A program made the position numbers and the translations under genes. A stretch of DNA of 64,000 nucleotides from JAVBSX01 sp051660685 (GTDB taxonomy: Bacteria; Planctomycetota; Planctomycetia; Pirellulales; Thermoguttaceae), in NCBI GenBank assembly GCA_051660685.1, contig JBOFQB010000040.1, positions 1-64,000 of the forward strand, in the 5' to 3' direction. The notes below the pieces were generated by a model. That model was given only the letters and a program-made list of their open reading frames with translations. It was not told the DNA's origin and ran no database searches. Shown in pieces: positions 43,823 through 52,803 of this stretch (position 1 is its first letter; the number at the start of each line of letters is the position of its first letter).

Positions 43823-45367
43823 CTACTTATCTCTCTCTTTTTCGGGCAATCGGGCGTTCACCGATTCTAACCAATGCTGCAACTCAGTGTCAAGTGACCG
43901 AACAAGGTCCGGTTCCTGTTCCGCCCGATTGACCCGTTCCCCCCAATCGTCCCCCAAATGGTACAACTCGAAGTCCGGTTCGTCCGCCGTATAGTATTTT
44001 ATCAACTTCCAATCATTCCGTCGAATGATACTGTAAGGTCGCAACTGTCCGGGGTCATTTTCAAACCGGTAATGCGGAAAGTGCCAAAACAGCGAACGAC
44101 CAATCCCCGAAAAGGGACCTTTGCTCGTCAAAACCGGGACCAGACTCTTCCCGTCCACTCTCTCGGCTTCTTCACCTGTTGTCTGCGAAACCGATTCAAC
44201 GGGAACTCCGGCCCAATCGGCAAGCGTCGGGAACAGATCGCAAGTTATAATCGGTTCTTCGGAAACGATTCCAGAAGGAATCCGGGTTGGGCAACGAAAA
44301 ATCCAGGGAACGCGAATACCTCCTTCATAGGGGAAACCTTTTCCGCTCCTGAGCGGTTCATTGTTCGTCGAACCAATCAACCCTCCATTGTCCGATGTAA
44401 AAACCACAACTGTTTGCTCCGCCAAACCAAGCCGGTCAAGCGTCCGCAGAATCTTCCCCGTCGATTCGTCGACACTTTCAATCATTGCCGCATAAACCGC
44501 ATTTTTCTGCAAAAAATCGCTATCTTCCCCTTTTCGGGCATACTTTTCGACCAAATCCGGTTTGCCCATTAAAGGTGTATGAACCGCATAATGGGCCAAA
44601 TGCAGGAAAAACGGTCGATCACGATTCGTTTCAATGAAACCAACCGCCTCATCACTTTCACGGTCTGTCAAATACTCCCCTGTTTTTCGCGGAACAAGAA
44701 CAGAGGGGGGAATCACAAGCGAACGGTTCCGGTCTTTCGAGAGATAAGGGTCAAAATACGAGGGAGGTTGTCCCAGATCACAACCGGCAAAATTAAAGTC
44801 ATACCCTTGTTTTTCTGGAGAATGGGCTTCCTGACCCAAATGCCATTTCCCAACATGTCCTGTCACATAACCCGCTTTTTTCAACCGTTCAGCAATCGTT
44901 TCATATTCCAGCTCCATAAAAAGTCCATTAGGTGGACAAGCGAGGGGTCCATTGTCGAGACGGACATAAGGGGTTGGATTTTTTGCGCCCGGGGGAATTG
45001 TTCCGCTTTGAAATTTCGCTCGTATCCAATCTGTAATTGCAGTTCGAGCCGGATACAAACCGGTTTGCAAGCTCAATCGGGTTGGGGAGCAGACCGCGCA
45101 AGCGGCGTAACCGTTTGTAAAGCGGATACCTTCCTCTGACATGCGATCCAGATGTGGGGTTTCATAATAGGCACTTCCATAACAACCCAGATCAGCCCAA
45201 CCGAGGTCATCCACAAGAATAACGACGAAGTTCAATGGTTTGCTCGATTGACCGTCCTGCGCCGATTGGGCAAGAGTCGTTCCGCAAGGACAGGACCCGA
45301 CCAAAACCAAAGCGGCGAGGAGACGAAGGGGGAGGGACCGTAAAAGCGATTGAATCATAGTTTGCAT
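43823..45367 (-). CDS. Sulfatase (formylglycine-dependent, arylsulfatase type)
   Basis: The 514-residue enzyme has a signal peptide (about residues 1-35), the metal-binding FVVILVDDLGWADLGCYG, and the sulfatase signature CSPTRLSLQTG, where Cys93 is converted to formylglycine by a maturase. GHVGKWHLG and VVVFTSDNGG are further active-site motifs. It hydrolyses sulfate esters, probably on algal or host-type glycans, in the periplasm. Planctomycetes carry many such genes. The start ATG 45367 has GGA upstream; a longer frame (to 45430) adds residues unlike a signal peptide. It is followed by repeats and preceded by a palindrome-rich gap. Confidence 0.93.
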   Translation of the reverse strand: MQTMIQSLLRSLPLRLLAALVLVGSCPCGTTLAQSAQDGQSSKPLNFVVILVDDLGWADLGCYGSAYYETPHLDRMSEEGIRFTNGYAACAVCSPTRLSLQTGLYPARTAITDWIRAKFQSGTIPPGAKNPTPYVRLDNGPLACPPNGLFMELEYETIAERLKKAGYVTGHVGKWHLGQEAHSPEKQGYDFNFAGCDLGQPPSYFDPYLSKDRNRSLVIPPSVLVPRKTGEYLTDRESDEAVGFIETNRDRPFFLHLAHYAVHTPLMGKPDLVEKYARKGEDSDFLQKNAVYAAMIESVDESTGKILRTLDRLGLAEQTVVVFTSDNGGLIGSTNNEPLRSGKGFPYEGGIRVPWIFRCPTRIPSGIVSEEPIITCDLFPTLADWAGVPVESVSQTTGEEAERVDGKSLVPVLTSKGPFSGIGRSLFWHFPHYRFENDPGQLRPYSIIRRNDWKLIKYYTADEPDFELYHLGDDWGERVNRAEQEPDLVRSLDTELQHWLESVNARLPEKERDK

Positions 45368-45458
45368 AAGCCGAAATGTTCCTTCCGTTGTAACCATTCC
45401 CGGGTATTTTAGAAAACAGAGTTGGTACACCTTTTTACAAGAAGAAAACTCTCATCTT

Positions 45459-45625
45459 CGCCCCAACGGGGCGCAACAAAATAGCCCAGGGTAAGGCGTA
45501 CTCGCCGCAACCCTGGGTTGGTGTCACACACATATTCTGCCCTGAAGGGGCAGCACAATTCATTGTTTCGCCCTTACAGGGCGAATACTTTTTGACATTC
45601 TAACACCGGCGGTTAAAACCGCCGG
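45459..45625. repeat. Five palindromes in a row
   Basis: CGCCCCAACGGGGCG (45459-45473), CCCAGGG-GGCGTACTCGCC-CCCTGGG (45485-45517, nested), TGCCCTGAAGGGGCA (45538-45552), CGCCCTTACAGGGCG (45569-45583), CCGGCGGTTAAAACCGCCGG (45606-45625). The spacers are 11-22 bases. No gene is present between 45368 and 45816. Confidence 0.85.
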
Positions 45626-45701
45626 CTATTTTGTTACGCACCTTTGGTGCTAAGAATGATACGACAATTCTAATTTCCCGTGAACGGTTACCTTCCGTTG
45701 A

Positions 45702-45772
45702 ACCGCGATACAACGAATCGCGGCGTACAGAACCGTTAAAATACGCGCAGAACGTTGTTCTGCCGCTAAACG
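45702..45772. repeat. Dispersed palindrome family, double module
   Basis: AACCGCGATACAACGAATCGCGGCGTA is followed by GCGCAGAACGTTGTTCTGCCGCTAAAC. The first has one arm changed (CGATAC/GAATCG), so its stem is imperfect. Confidence 0.8.
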
Positions 45773-45816
45773 AAAACTCCCCCCTATCCCCCATTCCCTA
45801 TCTCCTAATCCCCCCC

Positions 45817-47616
45817 CTATTTCGGTGTCGGTGTCAATCGTTGGATTTCCGTAAAATCATCAAGGGCATCATGGACGACAACGGCCCCACTTGGATCGAG
45901 GAACAGGGCTTTGCCCGGGGAGCGCATTTTTCCTTCCACGTCATAACCTCCAAAGGTGTCCAAAAGACACAAATTCGTCCGTATGTCAAACGGCTGTGTC
46001 TCGACACTGTTCTTCTTGCTCGTCGAACCGCCAACCCCTCCCGGTTTCTTACTGTCCTTCTCCTTATCAATTTTCACATCATTACTTGTGCAAGGAACCC
46101 GGACGGAATTGACGACCGAACCGCGAATGAGCGGACGTTCATCTCCAGCCGGGACCCATTCTGCCGCCTCATCCATGTCAAAATAGACGGACAACAATCG
46201 GGCACTCGGTTCTGGAACGACAAGGGGTCCTCCGCCGGACCGGCGTATGCCGGGCGAGAGCGTTTCCTTGACCAAAGCGGTTGCCGTTGAATCAACGGAA
46301 ACGGGAACTGTCGAAGTGCTGTATTCCGACTCTAGGAATTTTCGGCGACTGGAACCGGGATCGGCGAGGTACTTGACGTCCATCTCGGCATTGGGGTTTA
46401 GCACCAGCAGTTTAACTCGATAAACGTAATTCTTCCCCTCTTCTACGTCAAAGTCAAAATACCGAAAAAGGTAGTACGGTACACTCACCTGTTGCGCTCG
46501 TCCCGCTCCACCGACTCCCGTTGGACCACTTGGTCCTCCTGATCCGCTCGGTCCTCCATATCCCCCCGGTCCACTCCCTCCCGGTCCACTGCCTCCCGGT
46601 CCACTGCCGCTCCGACCCATTCCACCTCCTTGCGTCGAAACGGTCGAACTGGCCTTAGAACCTGCTTTTGGATCGTTCAACAACTCCTCCGTCGTCAATA
46701 CTTTTGCCGCAACGACCTCCTTCGATTTCTCCTCCTCTTCCGCCTGCTTCAATTTCGCCTGTTCAAGCTCATAATCCGTCTTCAACGGTACTTCAGGAGG
46801 AAACGCTACTTCCTGACCAAACTGTTTTTTCGTCAACGGGGGGAGTGGAAACGCAAAGGACACGGGACTACCAGAGCTGGGGATCAAAAACTCCTGTACA
46901 ACGGGTTCTGTACCTGAACCTTCCCATTCTTCTCGTACCAAACCTTGTTGATGAACGGCGTCAATTGCTTTCCATTCACCCGGCTGTCCCTTCGCGTAAT
47001 CATATTCTGCGCGTTCCAACTTGTAGACGAAGTATTCGGGCCGATCTCGCGCCGGATCACCATTCATCGCTTCGGAAAAGGTGTCAAAATAAAGTCGTTT
47101 CTGCTCTTGTATCGGTATCAAACCTGTCACGACAATCCATTTTCGACCTTCCACGTCTTTCTTATCTTTGGATTCGGGACGTGATGTTGCGCTGCTGGAC
47201 TTCTTGATTTTGACACCTCCGTATCCCGTGCTTGCCCGCAATCGTTCGGGGGGAAGAATCAACGGTTCTCCTCGCGGGGTTTTCGCCGCCAAAATGGGTC
47301 GTTCCCATTTCTCTTCCAACCGATAAGGTTCACCTTTGATACCAACTTTGATCCAATCGGCCTTTTGGTCGTAGGGAACAAACTCCAACGCCCGGTTAAA
47401 CTGACTGACATCGGAGGTTCCCATTTGAATATTACTGTTCACCGCCTCTATCAATCGTTGAATATCCTCCGGTTTCCATGAAAGGGGTTCAAGGCGTCGG
47501 GTTCCACTCATAAAAAACCAAACGCCAAGGAACAGGGCGACAACGATTGCTATTTTCTCGTAGTGCCCTACACACCCATTCTTTATTATTCTGGCAAATC
47601 GAAATACGGCCTGCAT
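45817..47616 (-). CDS. Planctomycete pilus/secretion-cluster protein, single-pass, third gene
   Basis: The 599-residue protein has a short N-terminal tail, one membrane helix (KIAIVVALFLGVWFFMSGT, about 20-39), and a long periplasmic part. Between about residues 325 and 375 lies a G/S/P-rich linker (GGSGPGGSGPGGYGGPSGSG) that separates two beta-rich domains (about 90-300 and 380-590). Position as the third gene after PilM- and PilO-like genes suggests it is a subunit of the same envelope complex. No PilP or secretin motif could be confirmed. The ATG at 47616 has GAGAGG upstream. Confidence 0.65.
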   Translation of the reverse strand: MQAVFRFARIIKNGCVGHYEKIAIVVALFLGVWFFMSGTRRLEPLSWKPEDIQRLIEAVNSNIQMGTSDVSQFNRALEFVPYDQKADWIKVGIKGEPYRLEEKWERPILAAKTPRGEPLILPPERLRASTGYGGVKIKKSSSATSRPESKDKKDVEGRKWIVVTGLIPIQEQKRLYFDTFSEAMNGDPARDRPEYFVYKLERAEYDYAKGQPGEWKAIDAVHQQGLVREEWEGSGTEPVVQEFLIPSSGSPVSFAFPLPPLTKKQFGQEVAFPPEVPLKTDYELEQAKLKQAEEEEKSKEVVAAKVLTTEELLNDPKAGSKASSTVSTQGGGMGRSGSGPGGSGPGGSGPGGYGGPSGSGGPSGPTGVGGAGRAQQVSVPYYLFRYFDFDVEEGKNYVYRVKLLVLNPNAEMDVKYLADPGSSRRKFLESEYSTSTVPVSVDSTATALVKETLSPGIRRSGGGPLVVPEPSARLLSVYFDMDEAAEWVPAGDERPLIRGSVVNSVRVPCTSNDVKIDKEKDSKKPGGVGGSTSKKNSVETQPFDIRTNLCLLDTFGGYDVEGKMRSPGKALFLDPSGAVVVHDALDDFTEIQRLTPTPK

Positions 47617-47666
47617 CGAAACCTCTCACTCTACTCTGTTCTACGAATTATTCTCAAGCAATAACA

Positions 47667-47710
47667 GTTTAGCCGAGGTTGGACGCGCATTATGCGTATC
47701 TCGGCTAAAC
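47667..47710. repeat. Dispersed palindrome family, closed form
   Basis: GTTTAGCCGAG at 47667 pairs with CTCGGCTAAAC ending at 47710, with inner palindrome ACGCGCATTATGCGT. This copy has a full flank on both ends. Confidence 0.85.
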
Positions 47711-47713
47711 AGG

Positions 47714-49321
47714 CTACAATGGGGTTGGCACTAGACCTCCCTCTGCCTCCTCGCCAGGTCCCCGCTTCATTTCCGGCCCCTCCGGTCGACCTGAGCCAGC
47801 CGAACTTTCTTCTTCCATGGGCAACTCGGCGGATTCATCTAGTCCATCCGTCTTTTGCACATCGACATCGGATACTAAATCCGTTGCATTCACCGTTGCC
47901 GTTCCCTCCTTGAACTTCTCCGCCATCTCCGAATTATCGGGGGAATTGAAGATCGTTATCGCTCCCAGTATCTCGACCGGTATCGTATAGGAATCATACG
48001 GAGGGGTCACCGTTCGTCCCTGGGCCGCCTCCAGACCATTCTGGTTCAGCGTAATCGTCACATTCAAAACATCAATCGGCATTGTGCTATCGGCACAATT
48101 GACCAAAAAATCGGACACATAACGCTGATCAATCAGAACCTTCATCTGGACCGGGATTCGCTTGAATTGCTCCAATTTCCCATCTTCCACATAACGCCCT
48201 TCAACTAAGGCTTTTGCCAAGGATTCCTGTTTGCTGACAAGTGGTACTTCTTCTTGGCTACCCCCGGACATCCCCGTCGAACCACCTCCCAATGAACCCC
48301 GCCCGTCCGAGCTTTTGTCCCGACGAATCGGCTGTAGACTCCCAATTCCGCCTCCTCCGAAACCTCCTCCTGAAGAAGAACCACTTTCTCCCGTTACCTC
48401 CTGCGACTTCAAATACGCCGATACGGGACCCGCTGCTGCTTTACCAAGCTTTAGCTCAACAATCTCTTTAATGATTGCCTTATTCGGATCATTCCCCGCC
48501 TCTTTATTTGTCTCATTGATAACATCAAAGAGTGAATCATATATCAAAAGGTCTTCCAGCATGTACCAAACTTCAACCGATTCAAGAACTTTTCCCGTTT
48601 GAATGAGTGATAATATCTCAGGATTCTTCCAATAGACATTCCCCAGTTCGCGCAAGTGCATGTTATTGGATGGATTATCACGATTCCCCAAACCGGGCAA
48701 ACCCGCCCCAGAACCTCCTCGAGGGGTCTTTTTCATACGCTCGGCATCTTCCCATATCTCCGAACCATCCCCACGATGAACGATCTCCAACTGTCCTGTC
48801 TGCGGGTTCAACTGCGTCCGACGTACTTCCGTCTTCCGCCGTTGAAGTTTGTCCAACACAAAATACACCTGACGGTCCATCGTATTTGCAAACTGCTCCA
48901 AATAGACTCGCTTTATATCATCTCCCGTCTTTAACGAACGGACTTCTCGCAAAAAATCAACCGGCAACGCATTCGGACTCGGCTCCACGGCATCGGACCA
49001 TATATCACCCGGTTTCTTTTGGTCCTTCGCAAGGGCTCGCCATGCAAGATAAACATTCTTCGAGGTATCCTCTGTCATCTGCTTGATCGTTTTTAGTGTC
49101 TGCTCATTAGGCTGCACCGCGACCCCGGCCGCTTCTCTTATCAATCGATTCTGTCCTTCAAGATACCTCTTTCGATCTTCAAGACGCTCTGATATTCCAG
49201 AAATCGCAACCCAACTCGCCAACAAACCAATCATAACCGCAAGAAAACACGATACCCAGAAAATCGACTTGAGCAGATTCTCTTTCGTAAAATGTTCACT
49301 CATCTGTTTCGGTACTGCCAT
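47714..49321 (-). CDS. PilO-like single-pass membrane protein of the pilus-type cluster
   Basis: The 535-residue protein has a basic N-terminal tail, one membrane helix (about 18-40, SIFWVSCFLAVMIGLLASWV), and an adjacent coiled coil (LEDRKRYLEGQNRLIREAAG), the layout of PilO- or PilN-type inner-membrane platform proteins. A G/S-rich linker (about 320-370) and a C-terminal beta-alpha domain follow. It begins 4 bases after the stop of the PilM-like gene, with AGGAG as ribosome site. It is much longer than PilO (about 200 residues). The similarity is in layout, not in clear sequence motifs. Confidence 0.6.
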   Translation of the reverse strand: MAVPKQMSEHFTKENLLKSIFWVSCFLAVMIGLLASWVAISGISERLEDRKRYLEGQNRLIREAAGVAVQPNEQTLKTIKQMTEDTSKNVYLAWRALAKDQKKPGDIWSDAVEPSPNALPVDFLREVRSLKTGDDIKRVYLEQFANTMDRQVYFVLDKLQRRKTEVRRTQLNPQTGQLEIVHRGDGSEIWEDAERMKKTPRGGSGAGLPGLGNRDNPSNNMHLRELGNVYWKNPEILSLIQTGKVLESVEVWYMLEDLLIYDSLFDVINETNKEAGNDPNKAIIKEIVELKLGKAAAGPVSAYLKSQEVTGESGSSSGGGFGGGGIGSLQPIRRDKSSDGRGSLGGGSTGMSGGSQEEVPLVSKQESLAKALVEGRYVEDGKLEQFKRIPVQMKVLIDQRYVSDFLVNCADSTMPIDVLNVTITLNQNGLEAAQGRTVTPPYDSYTIPVEILGAITIFNSPDNSEMAEKFKEGTATVNATDLVSDVDVQKTDGLDESAELPMEEESSAGSGRPEGPEMKRGPGEEAEGGLVPTPL

Positions 49322-49325
49322 TGCC

Positions 49326-51908
49326 TTACTCCTCTCTATCAAGCGGTTGACTCTCATGCAATTCAATTCCCTCAAGTGCCTCTTCGCTCAAGAATGTTCC
49401 TCCTCCCGCTTCCTCAGGAACCCCTTCCTCTCCTCCAACCGACTCAATCTCAATCGCTTCTACTTCAACGCCTTCGATTCCACTTGTCGGAGAATCATTC
49501 CGCAACCGATTCCCAAGATTACCAGAACGATTCCCCGCGTTCCGATCCGGTTTCATTCCTCCCAAGCCTTCCTCTTCCTCGTCTCCTCCGAGTCCGGCCT
49601 TACTTGACCTCCCACCATTTTGCTTCTGGGCACGTTCGGCTCGTTGATCCGCAAACAATTCATCCCGGACACTCGGCGGGGTTTCATACCATAAAAATTG
49701 AACCGTAAATTCATATTTTTGAACTTCGATCTTCCCCTCATTAGGATTTCGGCCCAAACCTCCAACACCCCCTCCTCCCGTTCCAACGGGGCCTCCAGCC
49801 GGTCTCCCCCCAACCCGTCCCCGTTGCTCAGTGCCCCCTTGTGCCAGTCCTAAACGATCCCGCATCTCCTGTTCCTGCGCCGCTTTCGGATCCACTATCA
49901 AAACCGGTGTTGCCTGACTCACAGGGTTTATCACTGTTGGAAAAGCAAAACCAAATTCCGAAAACGGTACATACTCCATGTCCGCCGATTGATTTCCTTC
50001 GGTCATCATCCGTTTCATGCTGACCGGAAGTTCCACTCCACCATTGCTGATCGCCTGACAAAGCGTATTCCGCACAAAGTTTGCACCATACAGTAAATCA
50101 CTCACATCACGGTTGTGAAAATGATAACCTTTCAGGGTCACTAAACGAACGGGGCGGTTCGAACTGGACGTTGGAAGTTTGATGAAGTCCCAAGGAGTTT
50201 TCTTCTTTGCTTTAGGTTGCGCCGTTTTATTGAAAGAACTGCCAGAACTACTTTTCGAGGATGAACGGGATGCTTGCGCCTCCTCCTCTGCCTGCGCCGC
50301 TTCGACTCCTTTCTGCGCTTCCGCCCATTCCTGTTCACTCGGAACATACCAACCGTTGGTTCGAACCGTATTCCACCAATTTTGAGGGTCTGGGATAATC
50401 GGAGCCTCAACCGACGTGATGTAGATTTGCTTCAATTGGGAAAGAGCCTCTCCAAACGTCTCATCTTCAGGGAGCGGCGTGGAATCGGTTGGTATCGCCG
50501 CATTGAGTGCTCGAAAAAATTCCAACCAAATGATACGTCCCTCCACGCTCCCCGTCAATTTTTGACCTGCTTTATCGGCGACAATAAATTCCTTGACCGC
50601 ATCATTCGCCTTCTTCGTCAAATCTTTGGCCCGTCCGGCATTCGTTGATACCGACAAAGCCAGTTCTTGAAACTGTCCTTCTTCATAGTCATAAAGCATT
50701 TGGACCGCCTGATAATAACCTAAGGTTAAACCAAGAAGGATCAACGCCGACGCCGCCAAAAACCACGACTTCTTACGGTTCAGCAAGCGTCGATTCACGA
50801 TGTCCCGCGGAATCAGGTTTGTCGACACTTCCGAACGACCGAGAAGTTGAACGGCGATTCCATACGCAACCGCGAGCGAACCCGCATTTTCCTTGAAACC
50901 TTCAGATTCAATGATTTCAGGTCCCGAGAGACGGTCAAAGGAGCTAAGACGAACAACTTCCAGTCCAAGATTTTGGGAGAGGAACCGACACAATCCGGGC
51001 AATTTCAGGGCGTTGCCCAAACCAATCACCCGGCTGAATTTCGCCTTACGGTTCAGATTGGAATAGTATTCCAGCGAACGATGCACCTCACTGAGCAAAT
51101 CGTTAAAAACCGGTCGCATTGCCTGAAAAACCATCTTCGAATCTTCCGTCGTTGCCGTATTCCGCTTAATATACTCCGCTTTCGCAAACGTTTGCTTCAT
51201 TCCTTTGGTCAACGCTTTGGTAAATTGATTCCCCCCGACCGGAACACTTCGTGTCCAGATCGCAACACCATCCGTAATGATTATATCCGTTGCATCTGTA
51301 CCAACACTGAGAATAATGACCTGTTCCGAACCTGTTTCCCCCTCAACCGCCTCATCCTGACGCAATTGATCGTAAGCAATACAGTTGTATGTTGCAATCG
51401 GCGAACTCTGAATACAATCAACATTGACTCGTGCCGCTTCATAGGGAGCAAGTTGGCGCAACGTCGCTTCTCGTTTCATTGCAAACATGCCAACATCAGC
51501 ATCAAGAACGATACCGGTTCCAAGCGATTTCTTTCCAATTGGCTGATAATCCCAAACGACATCGCGCAGATCAAACGGCAACCATTGTTTCGCTTCATAA
51601 CGAATAATGTCCGGCACTTTGCTTGCATCAACCGGGGGAAGTTTCAGAAACCGGGAAATCGTATTCTGACCGGAAACGGAGATGCCGACGACATGACCTC
51701 GGATTTTATTCCGTGTAAAAAACTCTTTCATCGTTTCGGCAAGAATCTCTTCAGGTTCTGCACCCGGTTGCGAGAGTATCTTCGAATGTTCAATAAAATC
51801 ATAACCCAAGACTTCGATCTTACCCGGATCGGCACTTCGACGACAACAGATCGCTTTGAGCGACGTGTTCCCAATGTCTATTCCCCAAACGATTTCGTTC
51901 TTGCCCAT
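49326..51908 (-). CDS. pilM: PilM-like actin-fold ATPase joined to a PilN-like membrane part
   Basis: The 860-residue protein opens with the actin-fold phosphate motif VWGIDIGNTSLKAI. It continues with YEAKQWLPFDLRDVVWDYQP (a PilM signature), LSVGTDATDIIITDGVAIWT (second phosphate motif) and VIGLGNALKLPGLCRFLSQN (adenosine motif), covering about residues 1-350. Directly after, TNLIPRDIVNRRLLNRKKSW leads into a membrane helix (about 385-405), as at the start of PilN. The last 450 residues are extracytoplasmic, with linkers rich in S/K and in G/R/P. In type IV pili, PilM binds the PilN tail in the cytoplasm; here both seem to be in one chain. The next gene (535 residues) starts 4 bases later. 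Confidence 0.85.
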   Translation of the reverse strand: MGKNEIVWGIDIGNTSLKAICCRRSADPGKIEVLGYDFIEHSKILSQPGAEPEEILAETMKEFFTRNKIRGHVVGISVSGQNTISRFLKLPPVDASKVPDIIRYEAKQWLPFDLRDVVWDYQPIGKKSLGTGIVLDADVGMFAMKREATLRQLAPYEAARVNVDCIQSSPIATYNCIAYDQLRQDEAVEGETGSEQVIILSVGTDATDIIITDGVAIWTRSVPVGGNQFTKALTKGMKQTFAKAEYIKRNTATTEDSKMVFQAMRPVFNDLLSEVHRSLEYYSNLNRKAKFSRVIGLGNALKLPGLCRFLSQNLGLEVVRLSSFDRLSGPEIIESEGFKENAGSLAVAYGIAVQLLGRSEVSTNLIPRDIVNRRLLNRKKSWFLAASALILLGLTLGYYQAVQMLYDYEEGQFQELALSVSTNAGRAKDLTKKANDAVKEFIVADKAGQKLTGSVEGRIIWLEFFRALNAAIPTDSTPLPEDETFGEALSQLKQIYITSVEAPIIPDPQNWWNTVRTNGWYVPSEQEWAEAQKGVEAAQAEEEAQASRSSSKSSSGSSFNKTAQPKAKKKTPWDFIKLPTSSSNRPVRLVTLKGYHFHNRDVSDLLYGANFVRNTLCQAISNGGVELPVSMKRMMTEGNQSADMEYVPFSEFGFAFPTVINPVSQATPVLIVDPKAAQEQEMRDRLGLAQGGTEQRGRVGGRPAGGPVGTGGGGVGGLGRNPNEGKIEVQKYEFTVQFLWYETPPSVRDELFADQRAERAQKQNGGRSSKAGLGGDEEEEGLGGMKPDRNAGNRSGNLGNRLRNDSPTSGIEGVEVEAIEIESVGGEEGVPEEAGGGTFLSEEALEGIELHESQPLDREE

Positions 51909-52083
51909 TTTTTTGATGAAGTTAGGAAAGTGGAGTCAGGATACAGGTTGACACCTGCTCCTGCAAATTGGAGTATAGGTTTCCAAACACCTTTCATCCG
52001 AAAGGAGGAAAAGAAATTCCAACCAATCCTGGACCAACCTGCTATGATTTTTACATCCCTAACGGTTGTAGTGAAAAAAACGA

Positions 52084-52674
52084 TCAATGAATCCCAAATC
52101 GGGCTTCATATCCCGCTATTTTATCTTCATGCTCCAACGTCAAACCAATATCGTCTAAACCTTTGAGCAAGCACTCCCGACGGAACGGGTCCAACTCGAA
52201 CGAAAGATGTACACCATCTCCTAAGATGCTGCAACGATCCAAATCAATCGTCAATTCCAACGGTTTTTTCGCTCGTTCCCGTTGAAACAATGTCTCAATC
52301 TGCTCTTCGGACAGTCGAATCGGCAAAATTCCATTCTTAAAGCAGTTGTTGTAGAAAATGTCCGCAAAACTCGATGCCAGAATCGCCCGAAACCCGTAAT
52401 CCGCAATCGCCCAGGGCGCATGTTCCCGACTCGAACCACAACCAAAATTACGTCGGGCCAACAAAATCGTCCCCTTACGGTATTCCGGCTGATTCAGTTC
52501 AAACGCAGCATTATCCGAACCATCTTCAAGGTATCTCCAATCAAAAAACAGAAACTTCCCAAAACCAGTCCGTTCAACCCGCTTGAGAAACTGTTTCGGA
52601 ACCAATTGGTCCGTGTCAACATCACTTCGATCCATTGGAACGACAATTCCCGTATGTGTTGTAAATGGGGTCAT
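52084..52674 (-). CDS. leuD: 3-isopropylmalate dehydratase small subunit
   Basis: The 196-residue protein fits LeuD: PMDRSDVDTDQLVPKQFLKR, the swivel-domain RNFGCGSSREHAPWAIADYG and FRAILASSFADIFYNNCFKN. With LeuC it isomerises 2-isopropylmalate to 3-isopropylmalate in leucine synthesis. The start at 52674 has AGGAAG upstream. leuC lies upstream (52804-54213). The 130-base gap between them is filled mostly by the GCGGGCATCC repeat, a gap longer than usual for this pair. Confidence 0.96.
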   Translation of the reverse strand: MTPFTTHTGIVVPMDRSDVDTDQLVPKQFLKRVERTGFGKFLFFDWRYLEDGSDNAAFELNQPEYRKGTILLARRNFGCGSSREHAPWAIADYGFRAILASSFADIFYNNCFKNGILPIRLSEEQIETLFQRERAKKPLELTIDLDRCSILGDGVHLSFELDPFRRECLLKGLDDIGLTLEHEDKIAGYEARFGIH

Positions 52675-52710
52675 TATTTTTTCTTCCTCTCTCCGTATTA
52701 TTATGACAGT

Positions 52711-52799
52711 CAACGGTTAGAAATTGTTTGTTTTCCGACTGGAACGCGGGCATCCTGCCCGCATGTTTTCTTCATGCGGACAAGATACCTGCGTTCCGG
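52711..52799 (+). repeat. GCGGGCATCC dispersed repeat, copy 2
   Basis: Matches 9392-9481 with a handful of differences: AACGGTTAGAAATTGTTTGT, then GGAACGCGGGCATCCTGCCC and ACCTGCGTTCCG. It lies between leuC and leuD, inside a presumed operon. Confidence 0.85.
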
Positions 52800-52803
52800 C
52801 CTC

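Noticed and set aside
45459..45772. Possible CRISPR-like array of repeats
   Set aside because: The palindromes differ from each other and spacers are too short; no cas genes in the window.
50847..52166. 439-codon open frame on the plus strand opposite the PilM-like gene
   Set aside because: It lies antisense to a gene with clear motifs, has no ribosome site and is rich in R, N, F and I as expected for a mirror frame.
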